NCBI GenBank assembly: GCA_033762375.1
Contig: JANRLQ010000017.1
Span: forward strand, 1 to 64,000
Direction: 5' to 3'
DNA length: 64,000 bases
Source of the DNA: RDXT01 sp033762375
GTDB taxonomy: Bacteria; Bacteroidota; Bacteroidia; J057
The first letter of the stretch is position 1. The number at the start of each line of letters is the position of its first letter. The position numbers and the translations under genes were made by a program. The notes beneath the pieces were generated by a model. It saw only the letters and a program-made list of their open reading frames with translations, was not told where the DNA came from and did no database searches. Of this stretch, positions 54,856 to 63,676 are shown piece after piece.

Positions 54856-56349
54856 TCAGGATTCCCAGTCCATGGTACGCTGGACGGCTTTTTTCCATTT
54901 GTTGTACCGTTTTTCGCGGTTTTCTTCGGACATGGCAGGGGTAAATCCGGCATCTACGCGCCAGTTGCTGGTGATTTCTTCCATTTTCCAGTATCCTACC
55001 GCCAATCCGGCGAGATAGGCAGCCCCGAGGGCGGTGGTTTCAGTGACCTTCGGCCGCTCGACAGGGATATTGAGAATATCAGACTGGAACTGCATGAGGA
55101 GGTTATTGGCGGAGGCACCGCCATCCACCCGCAGCCGACGGATCGGTGCGCCTGCATCTTGTGCCATGGCTTCCAGTACATCCCGTGTCTGGTAGGCCAG
55201 GGACTCGAGGGTGGCGCGGATGACGTGTCCTTTGTTGGTGCCGCGGGTCAGCCCAAAGATTGCTCCACGCGCATACATGTCCCAGTACGGGGCTCCCAGC
55301 CCCGCAAAGGCCGGGACAACATATACCCCGCCATTGTCAGGAACTTTTAAGGCATAAAACTCAGAGTCAGGGGCCTCGTCCAGCAGTTTCAGTCCATCCC
55401 GGAGCCACTGAATGGCTGCTCCCGCGATAAAAATACTGCCTTCAAGCACATAATTGACCCTGCCGCCCAGCCCCCAGGCGAGGCTGGTCACGAGCCCATT
55501 GTGTGACTGGACGAGTTCTTCGCCGGTATTCATCAGCATAAAGCAGCCTGTGCCGTACGTGTTTTTGACCATACCCGGCTCAAAACAAGCCTGTCCAAAC
55601 AATGCCGCCTGCTGGTCACCGGCCACTCCACAGATCGGGATGCTCACTCCCTCAAACCACTCCGGTGATGTCTGCCCAAAGTCGCCGCTGGAGTCGCGCA
55701 CCTCTGGGAGCATCTCTGCCGGGATGTCGAGCTCACGCAGCATCCGGGCATCCCAGTCCAGCTCCCGGATATTGTAAAGCAGGGTGCGGGAGGCATTGGA
55801 GTAATCCGTCGCATGCACGGCTCCTCCGGTGAGGTTCCAGATCAGCCAGGTATCAATCGTGCCGAAGAGGAGCCGGTCGGGTTTGATGTCGGGATTGTTG
55901 AGGGCGATATGGTCCAGGAGCCACTTGATTTTGGTCCCTGAAAAATATGCGTCCGCTACCAGTCCGGTTTCCCGCCGGATATAGTCTTCCAATCCCCTGT
56001 TTTTCAGATCAGCACAAATATCAGCTGTGCGCCGGTCCTGCCACACGATGGCATGATGTACGGGGGCACCTGTCTCCCGGTCCCATACCACGGTGGTCTC
56101 CCGCTGGTTGGTGATGCCGATAGCGGCAATCTGATCGGCACCGATCCCGGTCTGGAGCAGTACCTGACGCGCGACGGCTACCTGGGTCTGGAGTATCTCC
56201 ATGGCATCGTGTTCGACCCAGCCGGGTTTCGGAAAAAATTGCGTAAATTCCTTCTGGGCTATCCCCACGATGTGGTGCTGCTTGTCAAAAAGTATCGCAC
56301 GGGAGCTGGTAGTCCCCTGGTCCAGCGCGAGAATGTAGGTGTCCTTCAT
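54856..56349 (-). CDS. glpK: Glycerol kinase
   Basis: A 497-residue FGGY-family kinase that phosphorylates glycerol to sn-glycerol 3-phosphate. Signatures: YILALDQGTTSSRAILFD (phosphate loop), KPGWVEHDAMEI, GITNQRETTVVWDRETG, IVWQDRRT, TWLIWNLTGGAVHATDYSNASRTLLYNI and the C-terminal RVDGGASANNLLMQFQSDIL. Length and N-terminus are standard. No glpF or glpD is adjacent in the window. It has a strong terminator downstream and is preceded by a GT-C-like membrane-protein gene (end at 56388) on the same strand, a 38-bp gap that would allow a shared transcript. Confidence 0.97.
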   Translation of the reverse strand: MKDTYILALDQGTTSSRAILFDKQHHIVGIAQKEFTQFFPKPGWVEHDAMEILQTQVAVARQVLLQTGIGADQIAAIGITNQRETTVVWDRETGAPVHHAIVWQDRRTADICADLKNRGLEDYIRRETGLVADAYFSGTKIKWLLDHIALNNPDIKPDRLLFGTIDTWLIWNLTGGAVHATDYSNASRTLLYNIRELDWDARMLRELDIPAEMLPEVRDSSGDFGQTSPEWFEGVSIPICGVAGDQQAALFGQACFEPGMVKNTYGTGCFMLMNTGEELVQSHNGLVTSLAWGLGGRVNYVLEGSIFIAGAAIQWLRDGLKLLDEAPDSEFYALKVPDNGGVYVVPAFAGLGAPYWDMYARGAIFGLTRGTNKGHVIRATLESLAYQTRDVLEAMAQDAGAPIRRLRVDGGASANNLLMQFQSDILNIPVERPKVTETTALGAAYLAGLAVGYWKMEEITSNWRVDAGFTPAMSEENREKRYNKWKKAVQRTMDWES

Positions 56350-56387
56350 AACCTTAATTTCCGAACAATCTAAGCAACTGCTTCCGG

Positions 56388-57662
56388 TCAGTCAATAGTT
56401 GACGGCAGATTATCAAGAGAATCCCGAAGTTGGAGGTACTGGCGGGCCATATCGTACCGTTCAAAGTCCGGCACGGGAGGATGTGCACCGGTGAGGATGC
56501 TGCGGGTCAGGACCAGGGGATCAGGGCTCTGGTGCATGGGAGGCCACAAATAGTAGGCAAGTCCGCCTTTGTAGGCTTTTTGGGTGTGGAAGGCCCGGGC
56601 TGCCGGGAGGTGCAGCGCGAGTTGCCAGGCCAGCAGGTATCCGAGCGGAAAACTCAGCGGAAGGCATATCCTGACGGCCCGGCGCAGTCCCGGGGTCAGC
56701 ATGAGAAGTCCCTGCTGAAGCCCGGTAGCAGCGGGCAGGGCCAGCATCAGATACGGCAGCAGGTAAAATACATAGGCATCCGTGACCGGGTACCGGGCCG
56801 CAAATCCAGCCATGGGCAACCCGGCCAGCAACATCAGGATCAGCCGGGGACGATGTGCCTGCCACAGCCGCACCATCCCGATCACAACCGGGACCAGCAG
56901 CAGGTGCAGGTTATAAACCAGATAACCGATCCCCAGGAGCACACCCTGCCCGACAGAAGCCAGGTTCAGGCCCAGGGCCTGGGTTTGAAACTGGTTGTCC
57001 ACCAGCACTGCCGCAGCTGTATGAAGCCTCCAAAGCCAGGGCGGGAGCCACAACAAGGCACCTATTCCGAGCAGCAGGGCAGCAGCCCCTGTCTGTTGTA
57101 GCCATGAGCGGTCACGGCGGGTGAGCAGGTACCAGCCGAATGCCGGGATGAGCAGGATATTCTGAATATGCACCCACAGTGAAATTCCTAACCAAAAACC
57201 TGCCTCAGCAGTCCGTCGCCCGGTACCCGCCTGTACATCCTGAAACATCGGGCGTAAGGCCCGCAGCGTCCACCAGGCCCAGCATGCATACACTTCAATG
57301 CTCACCGCCTGCCGCCACCAGGTAAACCCCAGGGCGATACATACCACTGTCAGCAAGGCTGAGGATGTATCACAAGCCAGACGGAGGATCTGATACAACT
57401 CGACCAGGGCCAGCAGGGCCCAACCGACTGACATCCACCCCAATATCTGCACCGGATCTATCCCAGGCAATAGCTTGATCATCAAAGCATTGATATTGTG
57501 ACAGAGGAAATGACTGGTGGCATTGGTCGAAAAATCAAACCCCAACTGCCCATAATACACAAATCCGATCCCATCCCCCCACCCGGGGTGCGGGCTGCGG
57601 GTGAAGGCATACAACAGGGCAATACCTCCGAAGACTCCGTACGTAACCAAATACCGGCGCAT
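56388..57662 (-). CDS. Polytopic membrane protein, DUF2723/GT-C-like
   Basis: A 424-residue integral membrane protein with about ten helices. The first periplasmic loop (PHPGWGDGIGFVYYGQLGFDFSTNATSHFLCHNINAL) carries an acidic residue followed by a small extracellular segment and H-x-x-x-H-N, as in GT-C glycosyltransferases of the DUF2723 (protein O-mannosyltransferase-like) family of Bacteroidota. A hydrophilic tail of about 60 residues (GGLAYYLWPPMHQSPDPL) follows the last helix. If the assignment is right it would use a lipid-linked sugar to glycosylate a periplasmic target. Confidence in the membrane fold is high, in the catalytic role moderate. Confidence 0.65.
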   Translation of the reverse strand: MRRYLVTYGVFGGIALLYAFTRSPHPGWGDGIGFVYYGQLGFDFSTNATSHFLCHNINALMIKLLPGIDPVQILGWMSVGWALLALVELYQILRLACDTSSALLTVVCIALGFTWWRQAVSIEVYACWAWWTLRALRPMFQDVQAGTGRRTAEAGFWLGISLWVHIQNILLIPAFGWYLLTRRDRSWLQQTGAAALLLGIGALLWLPPWLWRLHTAAAVLVDNQFQTQALGLNLASVGQGVLLGIGYLVYNLHLLLVPVVIGMVRLWQAHRPRLILMLLAGLPMAGFAARYPVTDAYVFYLLPYLMLALPAATGLQQGLLMLTPGLRRAVRICLPLSFPLGYLLAWQLALHLPAARAFHTQKAYKGGLAYYLWPPMHQSPDPLVLTRSILTGAHPPVPDFERYDMARQYLQLRDSLDNLPSTID

Positions 57663-57754
57663 GGCACAAAAATGAACAGGAAAAAAGGAGAAGGAACATC
57701 CGGAGATACTCCCACAAATTGTGGAAAAGTTTAGCTAAAAAAATTGCACTTGTA

Positions 57755-57786
57755 TTTGGGATAAATTAAACAAAATGCTAATATTG
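57755..57786 (+). promoter_or_regulatory. Promoter of VOC-family gene
   Basis: TTTG (57755-57758), a 20-nt spacer and TAATATTG (57779-57786) match the Bacteroidota promoter with one mismatch, 25 bp before the start codon. Confidence 0.6.
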
Positions 57787-57811
57787 TTAGACAAAATCTA
57801 ATACCCCATTT

Positions 57812-58240
57812 ATGCCAGCGCTCAACCCTTACCTCAATTTTGACGGAACCACCGAGGCCGCTTTTACCTTTTACAAGGAAGTATTTGGTGGCGAATTTAG
57901 TTTTTTCTCCCGGATGGGCGAAACACCTGATGGTGCAAACCTCCCGGCTGACGAACAGCAGCGGATCATGCACGTGGCGCTTCCGATTGGCCCCAACCAT
58001 GTGCTGATGGGCAGCGACACCCTGCCCTCAGCGGGCCATGTCCTCCAACCTGGCAATAATAACTACGTCATGCTCTCCCCTGACAGTGAGGCTGATACCC
58101 AGCGCCTGTACGACTTGCTCTCAGCAGGTGGTGTGATTGAGGCCCCTTTGGAAAAAACGTTCTGGAATGCCTGGTTTGCCTCGTTCAGGGATCAGTTTGG
58201 GACAGCCTGGATGATTAATTACGACATACCCCAGGCCTGA
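57812..58240 (+). CDS. VOC-family (glyoxalase/PhnB-like) protein
   Basis: A 142-residue protein with the PhnB-type VOC fold: LNPYLNFDGTTEAAFTFYKEVFGGEFSFFSRMGE at the N-terminus, then IMHVALPIGPNHVLMGSDTLP and AWFASFRDQFGTAWMINYD at the end. The two beta-alpha-beta-beta-beta repeats usually bind a metal, but the expected ligands are only partly present (His in IMHVAL). Members of this subgroup are called 'glyoxalase' or 'PhnB-like' without known activity. It has its own promoter and a following hairpin. Confidence 0.88.
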   Translation: MPALNPYLNFDGTTEAAFTFYKEVFGGEFSFFSRMGETPDGANLPADEQQRIMHVALPIGPNHVLMGSDTLPSAGHVLQPGNNNYVMLSPDSEADTQRLYDLLSAGGVIEAPLEKTFWNAWFASFRDQFGTAWMINYDIPQA

Positions 58241-58260
58241 CACGGCCTTCTGATCCGGTT

Positions 58261-58295
58261 CCTGACCACCTGCCATCCTGCTGCAGGTGGTCAGG
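58261..58295. terminator. Bidirectional terminator hairpin
   Basis: CCTGACCACCTGC / GCAGGTGGTCAGG, a perfect 13-bp stem with a 9-nt loop, between two convergent genes. There is no T-run on either side. Confidence 0.65.
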
Positions 58296-58303
58296 AACAA
58301 CCC

Positions 58304-59038
58304 TTACCGGGAGATACGCACCAGTTTTTTCCAGACTTTATCCGGGACATGCTGATAACAGTCCTCCCCCGGTTCCGGCTCGTATTCACACCGCAGGGTA
58401 TACAACCACAGGGTGTCCTGCTGTACCTTATATGCGTACCAGGTCCCGCGCTGAAGGGTATCCGGGCTGAGGCGTATATGATCAGCATACCTGTCTTCCG
58501 CCTCAAAATCCAACTGCACTTCTGCGTACCCTATACTGTCCATCCCCGTGATACGGCCATCAGGCAAGATCCCGACTGTTTTGCCGCCCATATCATACGT
58601 GCCGCCTATCAGCGTATCCAGTGCCCAGGTATAGATATCCTCAGCCGTGGAAGGCAACTTGATAAACACCACACTGTCCACCATCAGCTTGCCATTCCGG
58701 AGTTCAAGCCGATGTACAGGCTCAGGGTTATCCGGCAAGGTAAGGGCCCACCCTGACGGCAGTGCGGTGAGGACAAACTCACCTCCCTCATGAAACCCAT
58801 ACCCCACAGGGATTGTGTCACCTGCCTGTCCGGAGATCAGGAGCATAGACAACTCCTCTACGACGTCATGAGCCAGCAGCGGTGAGCCGGAGGCAAGCAG
58901 GGAGTCTGCCCAGCCCTGGTGTATCCAGTAACCCGCCAACTCACGGGCATCCGCCAGCTTGGCTGAGGGAGATGAGGATGGAGGTACACAAGCCCCTGCC
59001 AGCAGCATAAGCCCGATCAGTCCAAAACAAAACTTCAT
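58304..59038 (-). CDS. Lipoprotein of unknown function
   Basis: A 244-residue protein starting MKFCFGLIGLMLLAGAC (ATG 59036-59038); lipobox LAGAC marks Cys17. The mature chain begins with a Ser/Pro linker and a helix (KLADARELAGYWIHQGWADSLLAS), then alternating beta strands with short turns (DTIPVGYGFHEGGEFVLTAL, TVGILPDGRITGMDS), consistent with a lipocalin-like or META-like barrel, though no family was recognised. It starts 35 bp after the fused ABC ATPase gene and may share its transcript. Function unknown. Confidence 0.7.
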   Translation of the reverse strand: MKFCFGLIGLMLLAGACVPPSSSPSAKLADARELAGYWIHQGWADSLLASGSPLLAHDVVEELSMLLISGQAGDTIPVGYGFHEGGEFVLTALPSGWALTLPDNPEPVHRLELRNGKLMVDSVVFIKLPSTAEDIYTWALDTLIGGTYDMGGKTVGILPDGRITGMDSIGYAEVQLDFEAEDRYADHIRLSPDTLQRGTWYAYKVQQDTLWLYTLRCEYEPEPGEDCYQHVPDKVWKKLVRISR

Positions 59039-59073
59039 ATACAAGTGGATAATTGTTGACCTAAAACCTCATA

Positions 59074-60792
59074 TTAGGGAGCTGTACTCCCCGGCACCGC
59101 TGCGATCAGCTCGCGGGTATAGTCAGACTGCGGGGCACGGTACAAGGTTTCTGCATCTGCCTGCTCTACGATCTTCCCTGCCCGCATGATCAGGATCCGG
59201 TCTGACATAAACTTCACCACGCCCAGGTCATGCGAGATAAAGATATACGACAGTCCCAACTCGGCCTGGAGCTCTTTGAGGAGGTTCAGCACCTGGGCCT
59301 GAACCGATACATCCAGGGCTGATACGGACTCATCACAGATGATCATCCGGGGCCGCAGGGCCAGGGCACGGGCGATACAGATACGCTGCCGTTGTCCTCC
59401 TGAAAACTCATGCGGATACCGCTGATACATCTCAGGCTGAAGGCCTACCCGCACCAGCAATTCATACACCTGGTCACGCCGGGCCTGCTGGGTAGCGCCT
59501 ATCTGGTGTACCGCCATAGGCTCCAGAATAGCATCTCCGATGCGCATACGCGGGTTGAGGGAGCTGTATGGATCCTGAAAAACAATCTGCATATCCCGGC
59601 GCAGCGGCCGGAGCTGCGACTGAGATAGATGGGTAATGTCTTGCCCGTCAAATCGTATCTGTCCCTGGGTCGGCTCGGTGAGCCGCAGGATGGTGCGTCC
59701 GAGGGTAGTTTTGCCACATCCAGACTCTCCCGCCAGTCCGAGGGTTTCGCCGGGGTATACATCCAGGCTCACTCCGTCCACCGCTTTGACGTGGGAGCGG
59801 ACTTGTCCGGCGAGGTTACGGCGGAGGGGGTACCAGGTACGCAGGTCTTTTACTTGCAGAAGCGGGGCCTGAGACCGGAGGCTATTGAGGCGGGCCTCAA
59901 AAGCCGCAGGCGAGATCAGGGTCTCGGCAGGAGGTGTTTCGGCCTGAAAATCCTGCAACGTCAGCAATCGGGTTGGCCGGCGGTCCATCCGGGGACGGCA
60001 GGCCAGCAGGCCCCGGGTGTAGGGATGCTGCGGGTGCTGAAACAGGTCTTCGACCGGGCCGGCCTCTACTATCTGCCCTTCATGCATCACCAGTACGTCA
60101 TCTGCCAGCTCCCGTACAACCCCCAGGTCGTGGGTGATAAACATCACTGACATTTGCTGCTCCTGCTGGAGCCGGCGGATCAACCTGAGTATCTGCTTCT
60201 GTACGGTGACATCAAGCGCGGTGGTCGGCTCATCGGCGATCAGGAGTGACGGACGATTGGCGATCGCCATTGCGATCATCACCCGCTGTTTTTGCCCCCC
60301 GGAAACCTCATGCGGGTACGCCCGGTACAAGTCCTCCACACGCGGCAACTCTACTTCCCGGAACAAATCAAGCACGGCTTCCCGTGCCTGCCGGGCACTA
60401 AGGGCCTGGTGCAGCCGCAGGGCCTCTGCTACCTGGTCTCCACACCGATATACCGGATTCAGGGCCGTCATTGGCTCCTGAAAAATCATCGCCAGTTCAT
60501 TGCCCCGATATCGCTGCATCTCACGGGGCGGGAGGGTCAGCAAGTCCACCACAGCGCCCGTTCGGTTTCGAAACCAGGCCTGCCCCGCTGACACCTGTCC
60601 CGGTGGCTGGATAAGGCGCATCAGCGAAAGGGATGTCACCGATTTGCCACTGCCGGACTCCCCTACAATGCCCACCACCGAGGCTTTTTTAACCTGAAAG
60701 CTGATATTGCGTACAGCTACCACATGGGCATCACGACTCCGGAACTCCGTCGTGAGGCCCTGCACCTGAAGCAGCATCGAGGGATCGGTCAT
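59074..60792 (-). CDS. Fused oligopeptide ABC transporter ATPase (DppD-DppF type)
   Basis: A 572-residue protein carrying two complete nucleotide-binding domains in one chain, starting MTDPSMLLQVQGL (ATG 60792; the upstream extension is hydrophilic and unconserved). Domain 1: Walker A GESGSGKS (44-51), signature VSGGQKQRV, Walker B LLIADEPTTALD. Domain 2: GESGCGKT, FSGGQRQRI, MIICDESVSALD. HPQHPYTRGLL after domain 1 and APQSDYTREL at the C-terminus are the oligopeptide/dipeptide family tails. The ATPase serves a peptide or nickel type importer whose permeases and binding protein are not in the window. Single-chain fusion of this pair is common in Bacteroidota. Confidence 0.92.
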   Translation of the reverse strand: MTDPSMLLQVQGLTTEFRSRDAHVVAVRNISFQVKKASVVGIVGESGSGKSVTSLSLMRLIQPPGQVSAGQAWFRNRTGAVVDLLTLPPREMQRYRGNELAMIFQEPMTALNPVYRCGDQVAEALRLHQALSARQAREAVLDLFREVELPRVEDLYRAYPHEVSGGQKQRVMIAMAIANRPSLLIADEPTTALDVTVQKQILRLIRRLQQEQQMSVMFITHDLGVVRELADDVLVMHEGQIVEAGPVEDLFQHPQHPYTRGLLACRPRMDRRPTRLLTLQDFQAETPPAETLISPAAFEARLNSLRSQAPLLQVKDLRTWYPLRRNLAGQVRSHVKAVDGVSLDVYPGETLGLAGESGCGKTTLGRTILRLTEPTQGQIRFDGQDITHLSQSQLRPLRRDMQIVFQDPYSSLNPRMRIGDAILEPMAVHQIGATQQARRDQVYELLVRVGLQPEMYQRYPHEFSGGQRQRICIARALALRPRMIICDESVSALDVSVQAQVLNLLKELQAELGLSYIFISHDLGVVKFMSDRILIMRAGKIVEQADAETLYRAPQSDYTRELIAAVPGSTAP

Positions 60793-60877
60793 AGCTGAGT
60801 TTTCTGCTGGCGAAAGGTACGGGAGCCTGCTCAAAAAAGAAAGTTTTCGCCCGGACGGATTGTTATTATTGCCCGAC

Positions 60878-61582
60878 ATGCCAGAAGATTCTCCCCGCCC
60901 CAACCCGTTTCAGACCCTGTACCGAATAACCGGTCCCACCCTGTGGCTTGGCTCCCTGATGATCGTTGTTTTTGGAGTCATGCAATACCTGGCCCTTGAA
61001 CCCGGACCCTGGGGCATATATCCGCGCAGTTGGCAGGGACTGACCGGCATCCTGACTGCCCCGTTGGTACATGGTGACCGCAATCACCTGATCTCCAACC
61101 TCATCCCGATGATTGTATTGGGTGGTGGACTGCGGTATTTTTATCCGAAACTTCATACACCCGTATGGGTATATGCCTGGCTGGCGACAGGTCTGTGGGT
61201 ATGGGCCGGCGCCCGCACCAGCCAGCACATCGGGGCCAGCGGAGTTGTATATGCCCTGGCTTTTTTCCTGTTTTTTAGTGGCGTATTCCGGCGGGATGTA
61301 CGCTCACTTTCCCTGGCACTGGCGGTAGCCTTATTTTATGGCAGCATGGTCTGGGGAGTATTACCCGTAGAAGCTGGAATTTCCTGGGAATCTCATCTGT
61401 TTGGGGCCATCTCCGGCACTTTTATGGCCTGGTTTTACCGGCGGACAGATATTACCCCGCGTAAGACCTATGCCTGGGAACAAGAACCCGACCATAGCCC
61501 GGACGATGATACTGCCGCCTGGAACTATAAGGCCCGTCATCAACCCCCGGAAGGATTTTCGCACCCGGAAGATGTGGTGTGA
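60878..61582 (+). CDS. Rhomboid-family intramembrane serine protease (second)
   Basis: A 234-residue protein starting MPEDSPRPNP at ATG 60878. About six helices; APLVHGDRNHLISNLIPM gives the His ... Asn motif, catalytic Ser121 is in GASGVVYA, and catalytic His173 is in SWESHLFGAISG. The cytoplasmic C-tail (40 residues, acidic, with WNYKARHQPPEGFSHPEDV) is unlike that of the rhomboid gene at 19.8 kb, and overall similarity between them is limited to motifs. Likely substrate: a single-pass membrane protein; none is suggested by context. It is divergent from the fused ABC ATPase gene with an 85-bp gap. Confidence 0.92.
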   Translation: MPEDSPRPNPFQTLYRITGPTLWLGSLMIVVFGVMQYLALEPGPWGIYPRSWQGLTGILTAPLVHGDRNHLISNLIPMIVLGGGLRYFYPKLHTPVWVYAWLATGLWVWAGARTSQHIGASGVVYALAFFLFFSGVFRRDVRSLSLALAVALFYGSMVWGVLPVEAGISWESHLFGAISGTFMAWFYRRTDITPRKTYAWEQEPDHSPDDDTAAWNYKARHQPPEGFSHPEDVV

Positions 61583-61626
61583 ATAAACCAGAATCGCCTG
61601 TCAGGCCAGCAATACGTGTTGCCAGC

Positions 61627-62547
61627 TCAACCGCCTGATGTATTGATAAGCGCCTCTACCTCGGCTTCCTCCATACCAGCCACAGATGCGATCTGCGCAA
61701 GGCTCATCCCCATCGCATGCAGGCGGCGGATCATACCATGCTGGGCGGTGCGGGCTTCCTCAGCCTGCTGCCGGGCGTCCTCCTCCCGCTGGAGCGCAGC
61801 GGCCAGGAGTTCGTCTTTTTTGTGAAACTCATTCAGCACCTCGTCTTCAAGATCCATCTCCTCCTCGATCTTCGGATGCTGAAGGGCCTTGTGCAGCCGA
61901 CGGATCACGGGACGATATACCTCGGGAAAATCCTCCTCCGACAAGGCCAGAATATGCCCCTTCGCATCTGTCTGTGATGACTGGTCAAAAATACTCAGAA
62001 ACCGCTCCAGCACCGTCCGACGCTGCCCCCTGAGGTGCTCAGCCTGGATCACCGTCGCATCGTGCGTCAGGGCCTCGATAAACGGATGCCGCCCGGTCGG
62101 CGCCTGTGTGGCTCCATCTGTATACTCCCGGCTCACCCGGATCACCGGCACTTTTTCGGTGGTGAAGGACTCCGCCAGGATATACACCGGATAGATCGGC
62201 AGCGGCGATCCGCCGGGACCTATATGCTGCGGATTCTGGTACTGCTTGCCCAGATAACTCCGGAACCGCATCAGCTGGTGGTGGTACTTGGCCTTCTGGA
62301 GCTCGATCAGCACCACCCGGCGTTGCCCATCGGCCTGCCGGATACGGGCATTAAAGTCCATGCGGGTGACCGTGATACCCGCCTCGCCGCCGAGTTTGCG
62401 GCTGTACTCTGTGGGGCTGAAGATCAACTCCTCCACCTCCTCTCCCAGCACGGCGCTCAGAAACAGCCGCGCCACCCGGTTGTCCTCCATCATGTACCGG
62501 AAGACTACATCGTAGAGCGGGTTCGCGATATGGGTAAGGGTACTCAC
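61627..62547 (-). CDS. Rpn-family PD-(D/E)XK nuclease (second)
   Basis: A 306-residue protein beginning MSTLTHIANPLYDVVFRYMMEDNRVARLFLSAVLGEEV, the usual Rpn N-terminus, with the nuclease core TRMDFNARIRQADGQRRVVLIELQKAK (D ... E-L-Q-K form). The middle contains LPIYPVYILAESF. A charged coiled-coil stretch (EEEMDLEDEVLNEF ... QREEDARQQAEEA) precedes the final RLHAMGMSLAQIASVAGMEEAEVEALI, the C-terminal helix motif shared with the protein at 32.8 kb. The two copies are diverged, so they are not recent duplicates. Probable role: mobile, possibly defence-related nuclease; unproven. Confidence 0.88.
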   Translation of the reverse strand: MSTLTHIANPLYDVVFRYMMEDNRVARLFLSAVLGEEVEELIFSPTEYSRKLGGEAGITVTRMDFNARIRQADGQRRVVLIELQKAKYHHQLMRFRSYLGKQYQNPQHIGPGGSPLPIYPVYILAESFTTEKVPVIRVSREYTDGATQAPTGRHPFIEALTHDATVIQAEHLRGQRRTVLERFLSIFDQSSQTDAKGHILALSEEDFPEVYRPVIRRLHKALQHPKIEEEMDLEDEVLNEFHKKDELLAAALQREEDARQQAEEARTAQHGMIRRLHAMGMSLAQIASVAGMEEAEVEALINTSGG

Positions 62548-62636
62548 GGGTTAAAGATAACGATTTCCTGCAGGGTGGGCAAGGAGGGTGAAAGACATTT
62601 CTGCTCAGCACCCACCTTGCCGCGCCAACCATTCAT

Positions 62637-63632
62637 CTATCCTCTCAGAACAGCCTCTATTGCCTCCAGCTCTGATGCCGAAAAGTCCAGGTGCTGAACC
62701 GCATCCAGGTTATTGTCGAGCTGGGCCACAGAGCTGGCACCGATCAGCGTCGAGGTGACTTCCGGCAGCCGGAGGGTCCAGGCCAGGGCCATCTGGGCCA
62801 GGGACTGTCCACGGGTCTGGGCGAGCTGGTGCAGCGCCTGAATCTGCTGAAGCCTCGCCGGGCTGATCTCGTCAGACTTGAGGTACCCGTGTGGTTTGGC
62901 GGCACGTGAATCCGCCGGGATACCGGTCAGATACCGGTCGGTGAGCATGCCCTGGGCCAGGGGCGAAAACACAATACATCCCATCTCAGTCTCCCCGAGG
63001 GCCGATACCAGGCCTTCTGTTTCGATCCAGCGATCAAACATATTGTAGCGCGGCTGGTGGATCACACAAGGGGTACCCAACTGGCGCAGGATCGCAGCTG
63101 CGCGGCGGGTATCCTCAGCACTATAACTGGAGATGCCAGCATACAGGGCCTTGCCTGAGCGTACGGCATGGTCCAGGGCCGACATGGTTTCTTCGAGAGG
63201 GGTATGAGGGTCAGGGCGGTGTGAGTAAAAAATATCCACATACTCGACACCCATACGCTTCAGGCTTTGGTCCAGGCTGGCGATGAGGTACTTGCGTGAG
63301 CCCCACTCCCCAAAAGGCCCGGGCCACATGAGGTATCCGGCTTTGGTGGAGAGGATAAGTTCATCCCGGTATGGCAAAAAATCCTGCCGGAATATCTTGC
63401 CAAAGTTCTCCTCAGCAGATCCGGGCGGAGGTCCGTAGTTATTGGCCAGGTCAAAATGGAACACCCCCCGGTCAAAGGCCCGGCGGAGCATGGCCCGCAT
63501 CGTATCCAGGCGATCCACATCTCCGAAGTTATGCCAAAGGCCCAGCGAGACGACGGGCAGGATGAGGCCGCTGCGACCTGAGCGGCGGGTAGATAATACC
63601 TGATAGCGGTTTTCAGCAGCAGTATAGGCCAT
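62637..63632 (-). CDS. Aldo/keto reductase
   Basis: A 331-residue TIM-barrel oxidoreductase starting MAYTAAENRYQ (ATG 63632; the in-frame extension of 80 codons overlaps the lactonase gene and is rejected). GVFHFDLANNYGPPPGSAEENFGKIFRQ contains the catalytic Asp and Tyr, STKAGYLMWPGP the lysine, and YVDIFYSHRPDPHTPLEETMSAL the His. The family is close to L-glyceraldehyde 3-phosphate reductase (YghZ/Gpr) and to sugar dehydrogenases. It lies 44 bp downstream of the lactonase gene at the right edge, an arrangement known for L-fucose oxidation. NADP preference and substrate are inferred. Confidence 0.9.
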   Translation of the reverse strand: MAYTAAENRYQVLSTRRSGRSGLILPVVSLGLWHNFGDVDRLDTMRAMLRRAFDRGVFHFDLANNYGPPPGSAEENFGKIFRQDFLPYRDELILSTKAGYLMWPGPFGEWGSRKYLIASLDQSLKRMGVEYVDIFYSHRPDPHTPLEETMSALDHAVRSGKALYAGISSYSAEDTRRAAAILRQLGTPCVIHQPRYNMFDRWIETEGLVSALGETEMGCIVFSPLAQGMLTDRYLTGIPADSRAAKPHGYLKSDEISPARLQQIQALHQLAQTRGQSLAQMALAWTLRLPEVTSTLIGASSVAQLDNNLDAVQHLDFSASELEAIEAVLRG

Positions 63633-63676
63633 AGGGTAATGCAGTAATAGGGTATGGACAACGAATGTACAGGAAA

